A DNA stretch of 64,000 bases from Clostridia bacterium (GTDB lineage: Bacteria; Bacillota; Clostridia; Oscillospirales; Acutalibacteraceae), in contig JAFWZR010000013.1 in the NCBI GenBank assembly GCA_017522225.1, forward strand, positions 141,419 through 205,418, given 5' to 3'. Positions 44,014 through 52,451 of the stretch are shown piece by piece. The translations under genes and the position numbers were made by a program. How positions within the stretch are numbered: position 1 is the first letter of the stretch; each line of letters opens with the position of its first letter. A model generated the notes under the pieces. The model ran no database searches. It saw nothing but the letters and a program-made list of their open reading frames with translations, and was not told the DNA's origin.

Positions 44014-45084
44014 ATGAAAAAGGCTATGATCGCCATGAGCGGCGGAGTGGACAGCTCCGTCGCCGCTTATTTAATAAAGCAGCAAGGATATGATGCAATC
44101 GGCGTTACGATGAATCTTCATCACGAGGAAGAAACGGACATAACTGCAGAAAATTCCTGTTGTACCACAAAAGACATCGAGGATGCACGAAGCGTTGCAG
44201 AAAGACTCGGAATGCCGTATTATGTTTTTAATTATACGGATAATTTCAGAGAGCACGTTATCACCCGCTTTGTTGATGCCTACCGCAACGGAATGACACC
44301 AAATCCCTGCATCGACTGTAACAGATACATCAAGTTTGATCAGCTTATGAAAAAAGCAGCGGAGCTTGGCTTTGACTATGTTGTTACGGGACATTACGCA
44401 ATTACGGAATATGACGGTGAAAGCGGAAGATATCTGCTGAAAAAAGCTGTTGATGAATCAAAGGATCAGAGCTATGTTCTTTATTCGCTGACACAAGAGC
44501 AGCTCAGTCACATACTTTTCCCTCTCGGCTCAATGAGCAAGAATGACGCAAGAAAAATTGCCGAGGAGCTTGATTTTATCAACGCAGACAAGCCTGACAG
44601 TCAGGACATCTGCTTTGTGCCTGACGGTGATTACGCACGTTTTATTGAGGAATGGTGCGGTGTCAAGTTTGAAAACGGCAGTTTCGTTGACCTTGACGGC
44701 AATTTCATTGCACAGCACAAGGGAATTATCAACTACACAATCGGTCAGCGTAAGGGACTCGGAATTGCGGCAAAGGCACCGTATTATGTAGTCAGCAAAA
44801 ACCTTGACAAAAACGAGGTCGTTCTCGGCTCAAACGACGACCTGTTTTCTTCAACACTGACGGCAACGGATGTGAATTTTATCTCAATTGAAAAGCTCAC
44901 CGGTCCGATGCGTGTCAGAGCAAAGGTAAGATACAAACAAAAAGAAACCGATGCGACAATCTCACCGCTTGAAAATGGTGATGTCAGCGTAGTTTTTGAC
45001 GAGCCCCAGCGTGCAATCGCACCCGGTCAGGCAGTTGTATTCTACGACGGTGACATTGTTGTCGGCGGAGGAACGATAGTATAA
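44014..45084 (+). CDS. mnmA: tRNA 2-thiouridylase
   Basis: Installs 2-thiouridine at U34 of tRNAs for Lys, Glu and Gln with ATP and persulfide sulfur. Visible in 356 aa: SGGVDSSVAA (9-18), the catalytic pair C102 (NPCIDCNRYIKF) and C200 (DSQDICFV), and the TIGQRKGLG segment. Sulfur would come from the nifS product encoded in the same operon. Confidence 0.95.
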   Translation: MKKAMIAMSGGVDSSVAAYLIKQQGYDAIGVTMNLHHEEETDITAENSCCTTKDIEDARSVAERLGMPYYVFNYTDNFREHVITRFVDAYRNGMTPNPCIDCNRYIKFDQLMKKAAELGFDYVVTGHYAITEYDGESGRYLLKKAVDESKDQSYVLYSLTQEQLSHILFPLGSMSKNDARKIAEELDFINADKPDSQDICFVPDGDYARFIEEWCGVKFENGSFVDLDGNFIAQHKGIINYTIGQRKGLGIAAKAPYYVVSKNLDKNEVVLGSNDDLFSSTLTATDVNFISIEKLTGPMRVRAKVRYKQKETDATISPLENGDVSVVFDEPQRAIAPGQAVVFYDGDIVVGGGTIV

Positions 45085-45087
45085 ATC

Positions 45088-45117
45088 AAAAAGGAGTTGG
45101 TTTACCAACTCCTTTTT
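45088..45117. terminator. Terminator after mnmA
   Basis: A 13-bp perfect stem AAAAAGGAGTTGG / CCAACTCCTTTTT with loop TTTA. Confidence 0.9.
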
Positions 45118-45126
45118 CTTTGCTTT

Positions 45127-45312
45127 TAAACTGTTAGAAAGTTTTAATTTTTTTTGTTCTTCGCTCTGTGTGTACTTACATATAAAAATGCTTTCACGGA
45201 GATGAAGAAACCGTTTTAGCCGATGCTGATGTATGTGATACTTCAAATCGGATAAAACGGTTAGAAATAAGTTTTAATTTATTTTGGTCTTCGCTCTGTG
45301 AGAGCATTTTTA
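45127..45312. repeat. Noncoding element: direct repeats plus long imperfect hairpin
   Basis: Two direct copies of a unit of about 45 nt lie at 45127-45170 and 45253-45300; their last 30 nt (from GTTTTAATTT to CGCTCTGTG) differ at two positions. The second copy is embedded in a long hairpin. Outer arms 45183-45208 and 45288-45312 pair with two wobbles and one bulge; inner arms 45209-45224 and 45247-45262 pair with one mismatch; the loop is 45225-45246, and 45263-45287 is an unpaired insert. It begins in the TAA stop of the minus-strand gene and may work as its terminator or as a 3' RNA structure. Partial duplication of a mobile repeat is another option. Confidence 0.65.
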
Positions 45313-46296
45313 CTCGCCGATCGGAGTTTCTTCTACAAATCCGTCCTTTATAATACGGAAGGTCTGGATTTCGTACGGGAGTATTTCTGCGCGGAAGCCT
45401 GCATCAAGTGCATCACACATAACTGTGATTGCCTTTTCCTTGCCTGCCGTTTCTCTGAGGCGGAAGATTACGTCACCGTTATCCTCCTCTGCGTATTTAA
45501 CGCTGATAACCTCAACCTCATCTGTGTTTAATCTGATGAAAGCTTCGTCAATCACGCTGTCACCGATGATTCTTTCGGCAACCTCCTTAGCAACATCATC
45601 TTCACCGAGGAAGAGTGAAATCCAGCAATTCTGAATATCCTCGTTCTCGTTTCTGCCCTCCTGAACACAGATTCTGTCTGCCTTTTCAAGAAGTGCTTCA
45701 GCCTCTGTTGCCTTATCTGAATATACAGGCTGCTTCACGCTCTTGAGGTCAAGCTCATTCTGGAAAACAGCCATAACCTCATCTTCAACTGACTCAAAGT
45801 CGTTTGCCTTGATAAACTCGTCGTCGATATCGTTGATATCAACCTTTTCAAGGCCGCCGTAAACAAGAGTTCTTGTGAAAGCTTCGTTGTCGAGCCAGTA
45901 TGTTTCCTTTTCGCTGTCAAGCACACAAGCGTCAAAGTTTGCATTATAAATAATCTGTGCAAACGCATCGTTGTAAATTTTTCCGCCCTGGAAAACTCTG
46001 TATTCCTTATCAAACTTATCCTTGAAATATGTTACGGAATAAAGCACGCTTCTCATAAGCTTCTGAGCAGACATATCCTTGTCGTCACTTACCCACAAGC
46101 CTACTGACGGGTACCATCTTTCTTTTTTGATCTGCTTTGCAACGGCATCAAAAAGCACGGGATCGATTTTCTCAAGCTCGTTGAGTTCAAAAGCAGTAAG
46201 GCCGTTGACGATAAGCTTTTTAAAATCGTCAAGCTTCTGCAAAGCATCTCTTACAGCCTCGATGCTGAATTCATTTAAAACTGCAATCTTACTCAT
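45310..46296 (-). CDS. GH38 alpha-mannosidase-like protein lacking catalytic residues
   Basis: 328 aa. Residues from about 33 to 140 follow the GH38 pattern: ELNELEKIDPVLFDAVAKQIKKERWYPSVGLWVS, DMSAQKLMRSVLYSVTYFKDKF, then IYNDAFAQIIYNANFDA where active enzymes have WxPDxFG and PQI. The zinc-binding HxD near the N terminus and the nucleophile aspartate are missing. The C-terminal part (VIFRLRETAGKEKAITV, ILPYEIQTFRI) resembles the end of a mannosidase, so the middle of the normal protein is deleted. ATG at 46296 has GGAGG 9 nt upstream. It is the last gene of a three-gene operon. A regulatory or binding role is possible. Confidence 0.6.
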   Translation of the reverse strand: MSKIAVLNEFSIEAVRDALQKLDDFKKLIVNGLTAFELNELEKIDPVLFDAVAKQIKKERWYPSVGLWVSDDKDMSAQKLMRSVLYSVTYFKDKFDKEYRVFQGGKIYNDAFAQIIYNANFDACVLDSEKETYWLDNEAFTRTLVYGGLEKVDINDIDDEFIKANDFESVEDEVMAVFQNELDLKSVKQPVYSDKATEAEALLEKADRICVQEGRNENEDIQNCWISLFLGEDDVAKEVAERIIGDSVIDEAFIRLNTDEVEVISVKYAEEDNGDVIFRLRETAGKEKAITVMCDALDAGFRAEILPYEIQTFRIIKDGFVEETPIGE

Positions 46297-46300
46297 TTTT

Positions 46301-48097
46301 TTACGCCTCCTCTGCAATAAAGCCGTAATATCTGCCTACCCAATAAGCAAATGTGTACGGGTAGCATCCCTCGAAGTGAGAGTTTCTTCCGTCATTTCTT
46401 TCAAGAAGCTGGAACGGATTACGGTCAAATTTTTCAACTGAACGCTCGTCAGGCATAAGAAGAACCGAAATTTCTCTGTCAACATCTGCACCGTGACGGA
46501 GTCTCTTTATGGGAACATCGTGACGCTCAAGGTTAACGAGAGCGGCGTGTCTTGTAATTTCGTGACGGTAGAACCAGTCAGCCATACGCTCAAAATCAAG
46601 CTCGATATCGGGACAGCCTGCAAGCATCGGGAATGCATAGCCCGGCTGCATCTCGCGAAGAAGTGTGCCTGACCAGGACTTGAATGCCTTGCGGTATGTT
46701 GCAAGAAGCTCTTCGTCCTCTTCAAGAGTACAAAGCATCCAGAATGTTGCAAGTGCAAGTAAATTATCACCGTACATAAGGTCCTCCTCAGGTGAAGCGC
46801 CTACACCCATTGCCCCCTGGAAGAAACGGTCAAAATGCTTTGTTGAAAGCTCTGCATATCCGTCAGCGATGAGAGCATCGTAAGTCTCCTTCCAGAGGCC
46901 CTCCTCACCTGTAACGTGCATTGTGACCTTGAGATACATAAGAAGCTCTGCAGCATTAAGCGGTGCATCAACATAGCCTGAGCCTGCCTGTGCAAAATAG
47001 CTCTTGCTCCACTTTGCCCATGTTGTCGGCTTGCCTGAATGTTCAAGAAACTCAAACTTACCGTTGATGATATGAGTCATTGTTCTGCGGCAGGAATCCT
47101 TGATAAGCTCGTCAAGCTCAGGATCACCTTCACCGAGGAAATCGTGTGCAAGACGGTAGTGCAGGAAGTGGTTTGTTACCTCGTCACTGCTTGTATCTGC
47201 CTTGTAGCAAAGGTCATCCTCTGTGTAACCAAGGTCGCGGTAAAGCTTCGCAAGACGGTCAGGAATGGGATGTGTACAGGGCACTTCCTCACCGACTCTG
47301 CCTGTGTGCAGTGATTCTGAGGTTTCAGCACAGGTTGCCACGTCGTCTTTACGCTGATAAAAATGTCCGTCATCGGGAAGCGGCTCGCCTGTTACGTGAT
47401 ATGAACGGGCAATAAAGCCTTCTTCTCTGCCGTGAACGTATGTAAGAAGAAGCATTGCCTCAGATGTAAGGGTTGCAAACTTTCTTGCTTCAACGGTCTT
47501 CGGATGATCTTCACCGAGTTCACGCTTAAGAGTAGCGTATCTGTAAACCTCACCGACAAAATGATCGGCAGTAAATGTGCCGTCATTGTCACAGGAGGTA
47601 TAACCGATAGCTGTTTTGATGTTCTTCGGCTCAGTTGTGTTCATATGGCAGATCATACCGCGGCGCATAACGTAGTTATGTGATTCTTCACGGAGAAGGT
47701 CACCGCGCTCTTCTGATGTGAGCATAATCATTTCGATATAAGAAACGCTGTCCTCACCGTTGAGCACCCAGATATTGTCGCCTTCGGGAAGAATTGCAAC
47801 AACATTATCGTAATCAAGATGCTTGTGTGCACTGAAGTACATAATGATGTCCTCTGCACGCTCGGCATTCGGGTCATAACGTGTAAGACCGGTTGTTGCA
47901 CCGTACCAGATAACACCGTTGCTACCCTCAGCAAAGCAGGTGTAATCGCTCTTCTTTGACGGAAGAGGATATGGGAAGTTTTTAAGGTCGGGAGCTGTGT
48001 TCACAGTCTCAAAAAGAGCCTGAGGCACACGGGCATCGTCCTTTTTCATAAATGTAATTTTTCTTGTAAGGTGTGGTTTTAAGATATACGGTTTCAA
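46301..48097 (-). CDS. 598-aa protein of unknown function, propeller-like N terminus
   Basis: No family firmly recognised. Residues about 60-115 (GVIWYGATTGLTRYDP, NIWVLNGEDSVSYIEM) resemble one or two blades of a regulator-type beta-propeller. The rest, about 120-598, is helix-rich with many Trp, Tyr and His residues (YVHGREEGFIARSYHVTGEP, DDGHFYQRKDD), as in alpha/alpha-toroid glycan enzymes or lyases; that fold is an inference. No signal peptide. The start is a TTG at 48097 with AAAGGTG just upstream; the next ATG (48049) has no ribosome site. It lies between a phosphoesterase and the GH38-like gene, 4 and 17 bp away. Confidence 0.7.
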   Translation of the reverse strand: MKPYILKPHLTRKITFMKKDDARVPQALFETVNTAPDLKNFPYPLPSKKSDYTCFAEGSNGVIWYGATTGLTRYDPNAERAEDIIMYFSAHKHLDYDNVVAILPEGDNIWVLNGEDSVSYIEMIMLTSEERGDLLREESHNYVMRRGMICHMNTTEPKNIKTAIGYTSCDNDGTFTADHFVGEVYRYATLKRELGEDHPKTVEARKFATLTSEAMLLLTYVHGREEGFIARSYHVTGEPLPDDGHFYQRKDDVATCAETSESLHTGRVGEEVPCTHPIPDRLAKLYRDLGYTEDDLCYKADTSSDEVTNHFLHYRLAHDFLGEGDPELDELIKDSCRRTMTHIINGKFEFLEHSGKPTTWAKWSKSYFAQAGSGYVDAPLNAAELLMYLKVTMHVTGEEGLWKETYDALIADGYAELSTKHFDRFFQGAMGVGASPEEDLMYGDNLLALATFWMLCTLEEDEELLATYRKAFKSWSGTLLREMQPGYAFPMLAGCPDIELDFERMADWFYRHEITRHAALVNLERHDVPIKRLRHGADVDREISVLLMPDERSVEKFDRNPFQLLERNDGRNSHFEGCYPYTFAYWVGRYYGFIAEEA

Positions 48098-48114
48098 GTC
48101 GCACCTTTCCTTTC

Positions 48115-49266
48115 TCAGAGATAATCTCTGTTAAATCTTTGTCTGAATGTGAGTGATCCATCCTTTGTAACGTTAACCATTGTAACGCCCTGAATCCAGT
48201 CCTTTTCGGGCCAGCCGAACTTTTCACCCATTGTGTATGTATTATATCCGTTACACTGTGCATAAACGAGGTAAACGCCCTTGTACAGTGCACAGAAATC
48301 GTTAACGTGATCGTGTCCCGAGAACACGGCATTTGTGCTGCCGAGCTCAAGGATTGCATCAAACAGTCCGCTGTTGTACGGTGATGAGCCTACAGACTCA
48401 TACATTCCGCCATAAAGCACCTCTGCCTTACCTGTCGGCACATATCTGCCGTTTGCATCAAGCTCCATAACCTCCTCATATTCCTTGATCGGAATATGCA
48501 TAAGAACCATGGACTTGAATTTTCCGTGCTCAGCTTCAAGCTCCTTTATGCTGTTTTTGTACCAATCGATCTGACCCTGCTTGATAAAGTCGTAGCCTTT
48601 CATATCTGCAGGAAGTCCGTGTGCCTCGTTATGCTCAGGCTCCATATCACGGCCTGAGTCAAACATAAAGATGCTCTGTCGGATTGTGTTGTCCGCATTC
48701 ATTATGTTGATTTTGAAATTGCCGAAGCCGAAGAGTGACGGGTCACCGAATTTTGAAAGGCAGTGAGGAAAGCTCTCGATATTCTTGAGCATAAAGTATT
48801 TGTGAAATTCCTTCTCTGCACGTGCCTCGTGATTGCCGAAGCAGTATGCCCAATAGATTCCCGCCTTTTCCATAAATCTGCCGAACTGAATACAGTCAAG
48901 CTGCTGGTAATCCGTAAGAATTGCATCACCCGTGATAAGAAGCAGATCGGGCTTTTCTGCCGCAAGATGCTTTGCGAGCATATCAAGAGATTTGTTGATA
49001 AGCTCCTTTTCATCCCAGAGATGCAGGTCAGTTGTGACCATAATCTTGAAATCCTTGGCAACTCTGCCCTTTGCATCGTACTTTGCAATGTAGGTCGCAT
49101 CATCTGTTTCCTTCAGTATTCTGACGCTGCTGCCGACATACTTCGGCTCAACATCAAAAATATTGCTTACAATCTTGCCTCCGCCCATTTTCTTGACGGC
49201 CGTTTCGACTGAAATGAAAGCTTTGAAAGTGTTGTGAAGAACAAAAGATTTTATCTCTCTGAACAT
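48115..49266 (-). CDS. Calcineurin-like metallophosphoesterase
   Basis: 383 aa. Metal motifs in order: TTDLHLWDE (DxH), LITGDAILTD (GD), CFGNHEARAE (GNHE), VLMHIP and FSGHDHVNDF (GHDH). An N-terminal extension of about 75 residues precedes the domain. The late YAQCNGYNTYTMGEKFGW segment is shared in kind with the other phosphoesterase at 58419. ATG at 49266 follows AGGAGG by 7 nt. It is the first gene of the operon with the 598-aa protein and the GH38-like protein; a role in handling phosphorylated glycans or lipids is only a guess. Confidence 0.87.
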   Translation of the reverse strand: MFREIKSFVLHNTFKAFISVETAVKKMGGGKIVSNIFDVEPKYVGSSVRILKETDDATYIAKYDAKGRVAKDFKIMVTTDLHLWDEKELINKSLDMLAKHLAAEKPDLLLITGDAILTDYQQLDCIQFGRFMEKAGIYWAYCFGNHEARAEKEFHKYFMLKNIESFPHCLSKFGDPSLFGFGNFKINIMNADNTIRQSIFMFDSGRDMEPEHNEAHGLPADMKGYDFIKQGQIDWYKNSIKELEAEHGKFKSMVLMHIPIKEYEEVMELDANGRYVPTGKAEVLYGGMYESVGSSPYNSGLFDAILELGSTNAVFSGHDHVNDFCALYKGVYLVYAQCNGYNTYTMGEKFGWPEKDWIQGVTMVNVTKDGSLTFRQRFNRDYL

Positions 49267-49295
49267 AGAACATCCTCCTGAGCACATATACAATT

Positions 49296-49324
49296 ATTAT
49301 ACAATTTTAATAAATTCGAGTCAA
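49296..49324 (-). promoter_or_regulatory. Promoter of the phosphoesterase/GH38-like operon
   Basis: Minus strand TTGACT (49319-49324), 17-bp spacer, TATAAT (49296-49301). Confidence 0.8.
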
Positions 49325-49335
49325 TGATTTTTGCA

Positions 49336-49362
49336 TAAAAAAGAACCGCCATGCGGCAGTTC
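49336..49362 (-). terminator. Terminator of the GT4 gene
   Basis: On the minus strand GAACTGCC-GCAT-GGCGGTTC pairs over 8 bp with one G-U, followed by a run of T. Confidence 0.75.
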
Positions 49363-49367
49363 CTTTA

Positions 49368-50486
49368 TCATATGTTATCAATAAAACTCTCAAACGCTTT
49401 AATTCTTGAAGAAATATTAAGCTCCTTTGCACGGATTTGTTCAGCAGCTCTGAATTTTTCAAGCATTGCAGGCTCATCAAGCACTCTCTTCATTGCGTTT
49501 AAAAGACCTTCTTCGCTGTTTTCGCAGATTATACCGCACTCCTCATTGCCGAAAATTTCTCTCATTCCCGAGCATTCGGTTGTTATCACAGGTACACCTA
49601 GTATGACTGCCTCGCTGACCGCAGTACTGTAGCCCTCCGCGTACGACGAGCATACAAAAACATCAGCAGCGGCAATATATTTCTGTGGATTCTCCTGAAA
49701 TCCCAGAAGACTTATTCTGTCGGAAAGTCCGTTTTCTTCAATCATTTTTCTTATGTTTTCCTCTTCCTCACCCTTGCCGAGGATTGCAACCGAAAAATCA
49801 TATCCCATATCACGCAGCCTTGCACATACCCGCACAAGCCGGTCATATCCCTTGACTGCCGTAAGTCTGCCGGCAAGAGCAAACAACGGTCGTTTAAACT
49901 GAAGTGAAACCTTTTCTTTCGATTTATTTATGATATCTGCATCGTTAATCACATTGTAAATTACGTGTACCTTTTCAGCCATACCGTATTTTTTTATAAA
50001 GGACTCTTTCATTGTCTCAGATACACAGACAACGGCATCAAAATTCTCATAGCACTTTTTCTCGTTTTCAGCACCGCCAAAAACAGACTCACTCCACGGA
50101 TGATTGATAACATCGGTATGCACCCAGGCAATTTTTTTTGTATTCTTTTTACCCGAATTACCGATGATTTTTGTGGCATAGCCCTCACAGAATGCAATTT
50201 CAATATCGTAATTGCCTCTGATAAGCGTTTTTCTGACAAGGCTTTCAGGCGCAAGCAGAGAGTATTTTATAACAGCTTTATTCAAAAGAGATGAGCCGTC
50301 TTTTTTTGTAAAGCTTCGGTGGAGTACGTTTCGACGGACTTCCTCGGTATATCTTTCACCGTCGGTTTCGGTAACGACAGTCAGCCTGAATTTTGATTTA
50401 TCAACAGCTGCAGCTATGTTGTTGATAATAGCTTCAGCGCCGCCTCCGTCAAGAGATTCAATAAAAACAAGTACTTCTTTCACCAT
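49368..50486 (-). CDS. Glycosyltransferase family 4
   Basis: 372 aa, GT-B fold. The N-terminal domain starts VKEVLVFIESLDGGGAEAII (the GGAE acceptor motif); the C-terminal domain has PLFALAGRLTAVKGYDRLVR, ILGKGEEEENIRKMIEE, LLGFQENPQKYIAAADVFVCSS and the E-x7-E motif EGYSTAVSEAVILGVPVIT. It probably uses a nucleotide sugar to make an envelope glycan. It stands as a single gene with its own promoter and terminator, so the product is unknown. ATG or the next GTG codon may be the start; GGGGG is 4 or 7 nt upstream. Confidence 0.92.
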   Translation of the reverse strand: MVKEVLVFIESLDGGGAEAIINNIAAAVDKSKFRLTVVTETDGERYTEEVRRNVLHRSFTKKDGSSLLNKAVIKYSLLAPESLVRKTLIRGNYDIEIAFCEGYATKIIGNSGKKNTKKIAWVHTDVINHPWSESVFGGAENEKKCYENFDAVVCVSETMKESFIKKYGMAEKVHVIYNVINDADIINKSKEKVSLQFKRPLFALAGRLTAVKGYDRLVRVCARLRDMGYDFSVAILGKGEEEENIRKMIEENGLSDRISLLGFQENPQKYIAAADVFVCSSYAEGYSTAVSEAVILGVPVITTECSGMREIFGNEECGIICENSEEGLLNAMKRVLDEPAMLEKFRAAEQIRAKELNISSRIKAFESFIDNI

Positions 50487-50512
50487 TCTGCCCCCTTTCT
50501 TACCTGACTTGA

Positions 50513-50541
50513 ATTATATCATCACGCTGGCCTTTTTTCAA
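50513..50541 (-). promoter_or_regulatory. Promoter of the GT4 gene
   Basis: Minus strand TTGAAA (50536-50541), 17-bp spacer, TGA-TATAAT extended -10 (50513-50518). Confidence 0.8.
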
Positions 50542-50542
50542 T

Positions 50543-50573
50543 AAAAAACCGCAGGCTTTGTTCAAACCTGCGG
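50543..50573 (-). terminator. Terminator of the fucose operon
   Basis: Minus strand stem CCGCAGG / CCTGCGG (50549-50555 with 50567-50573), extended by TTTG/CAAA with a bulge, followed by TTTTTT. Confidence 0.82.
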
Positions 50574-50591
50574 ATAAAATTATACTATTGC

Positions 50592-52391
50592 TTATTTGTA
50601 AAGAGGACCGTAAACCTCACAAGCCTTAACGTCTGCTGCTTCGAGATTCTTTGTGCCGAATGCATTCCAGCAAGCCGGACGGAAGATCTTCTCGTCAGGA
50701 ACGTTGTGGAGTGTTACGGGGATACGGAGCATTGAGCAGAGTGTGATGATGTCTGCACCGATGTGGCCGTAAGAGATAGCACCGTGGTTAGCGCCCCAAT
50801 GATTCATAAGGTCATAAGCTGACTTGAACGGGCCTTCGCCTGTGCAAATCGGAGCGAACCATGTGCAGGGCCATGTGTAGTCTGTTCTCTTCCAGATTGT
50901 GTCTGAAACCTCATCGGGAAGATTTACTGTGTAACCCTCAGCGATCTGAACAACGGGACCGAGACCCTTAACGAGGTTGAGTCTGATCATTGTTGCGGGC
51001 ATCTCTGCTCTTGTGAGGAAGCGTGAAGAGTAACCCGCACCGCGGAAGTAACCGTTATCTGCAGGACACCACTCTGTAGCCTTGTTGCAAGCATCGATAT
51101 CAGCCTGAGTCATTTCGTACCACGGCTTGATAACACCGTTGCCGTTCTCGTCCTTAACCTCACCGCAAGCATCAAGACAGCAAGCGCCTGAGTTGATAAG
51201 GTGAATGAAGCCGTCTGCTTCCTTAGCCTTGCCTTCAAGATCGTAGCCTGTTACACGCTTAACAGCGTCTGTTGACCAGTATGTACGAACGTCTGCAAAC
51301 ATCTGTGCTCTGTTTGTAAGCAGCTTCATAAAGAGCATTGAAATGCCGTTGAGAACGTCATTCTCTGTTGCGAGGATGTATGGCTCACGAGCGCCGTTCC
51401 AGTCGAAGGATGTGTTGCAAAGAGCCTCTGCAAAGTCTGCATTCGGATAGAAGTCTGTCCACTGACGCTGACCCTGGAAGCCTGCTGCGATAGCGTTATG
51501 ACCAACCATCTCTTCTTCACAGCCTGCAGGAAGATTCTTGTTGCCGTTCATAAGATCCTTGATGATAACCATCATCTTAACAACAAATTCCCAATCCTTT
51601 TCCTTCTGCTCGTCTGACTTTCTTACGAACTCGGGGTTCTTGTCGAAGCCTTCCTTGCAGTTTTCCTTTGTCCACTTGAGAGCCTTCCGGAATTCAGCCT
51701 CATCGTAGATGCCTTCTGTCATTCGTCTGATGATTTCTACCTCGTCAACTGACTCAACACGAAGTCCGAGATACTCTTCAAGGAAGTTCGGGTCGATTGA
51801 TGAGCCTGCGATACCCATACAGATTGAACCGATCTGAAGATATGACTTGCCCTTCATTGTTGCAACTGCAACTGCAGCACGTGCAAAGCGGAGAAGCTTT
51901 TCTTCAACGTCGGCAGGAATGTTCTCTGACTCGTCAGCTTCCTGAACGTCGTGACCGTAAATGCCGAATGCGGGAAGACCCTTCTGTGCATGAGCAGCAA
52001 GAACTGATGCAAGATAAACTGCACCGGGACGCTCTGTTGCGTTGAAGCCCCATACACCCTTGATTGTCATCGGGTCCATATCCATTGTTTCTGAGCCGTA
52101 GCACCAGCAGGGAGTAACGGAAAGAGTAATCATAACGCCCTCTTTCTTGAACTTTTCTGCACAAGCAGCAGCTTCTGCTACACGGCCGATTGTTGTGTCA
52201 GCGATAACAACCTTTACAGGCTCGCCGTTTGAGTACTTAAGGTTTTCTTCAAAGAGCTTCTTTGCAGCCTTAGCCATACCCATTGTCTGGTCCTCAAGAC
52301 CTTCTCTTACCTTAAGAGGTCCTCTTCTGCCGTCAATAACGGGACGAATACCAATCACGGGATAATCGCCGACAAATCTGTTTTCTGCCAT
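50592..52391 (-). CDS. fucI: L-fucose isomerase
   Basis: Converts L-fucose to L-fuculose (also D-arabinose to D-ribulose in many homologues). 599 aa, standard length. Visible: [27 protein letters not shown] at the N terminus, [15 protein letters not shown], the Mn-site glutamate/aspartate segments [22 protein letters not shown] and [13 protein letters not shown], and the C-terminal [13 protein letters not shown]. It is the last gene of fucU-kinase-fucI. A small GAAA-loop hairpin lies in the 60 bp between the kinase gene and fucI. Confidence 0.96.
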   Translation of the reverse strand: MAENRFVGDYPVIGIRPVIDGRRGPLKVREGLEDQTMGMAKAAKKLFEENLKYSNGEPVKVVIADTTIGRVAEAAACAEKFKKEGVMITLSVTPCWCYGSETMDMDPMTIKGVWGFNATERPGAVYLASVLAAHAQKGLPAFGIYGHDVQEADESENIPADVEEKLLRFARAAVAVATMKGKSYLQIGSICMGIAGSSIDPNFLEEYLGLRVESVDEVEIIRRMTEGIYDEAEFRKALKWTKENCKEGFDKNPEFVRKSDEQKEKDWEFVVKMMVIIKDLMNGNKNLPAGCEEEMVGHNAIAAGFQGQRQWTDFYPNADFAEALCNTSFDWNGAREPYILATENDVLNGISMLFMKLLTNRAQMFADVRTYWSTDAVKRVTGYDLEGKAKEADGFIHLINSGACCLDACGEVKDENGNGVIKPWYEMTQADIDACNKATEWCPADNGYFRGAGYSSRFLTRAEMPATMIRLNLVKGLGPVVQIAEGYTVNLPDEVSDTIWKRTDYTWPCTWFAPICTGEGPFKSAYDLMNHWGANHGAISYGHIGADIITLCSMLRIPVTLHNVPDEKIFRPACWNAFGTKNLEAADVKACEVYGPLYK

Positions 52392-52451
52392 TATAATATC
52401 ATCCTTTCAGAATAATTTACTGTATTTCCAACCTTTCGGTTTGGGTGCGTT

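Noticed and set aside
45127-45312. CRISPR-like array
   Set aside because: Only two repeat copies, of unequal length, with no third spacer interval and no cas gene nearby.
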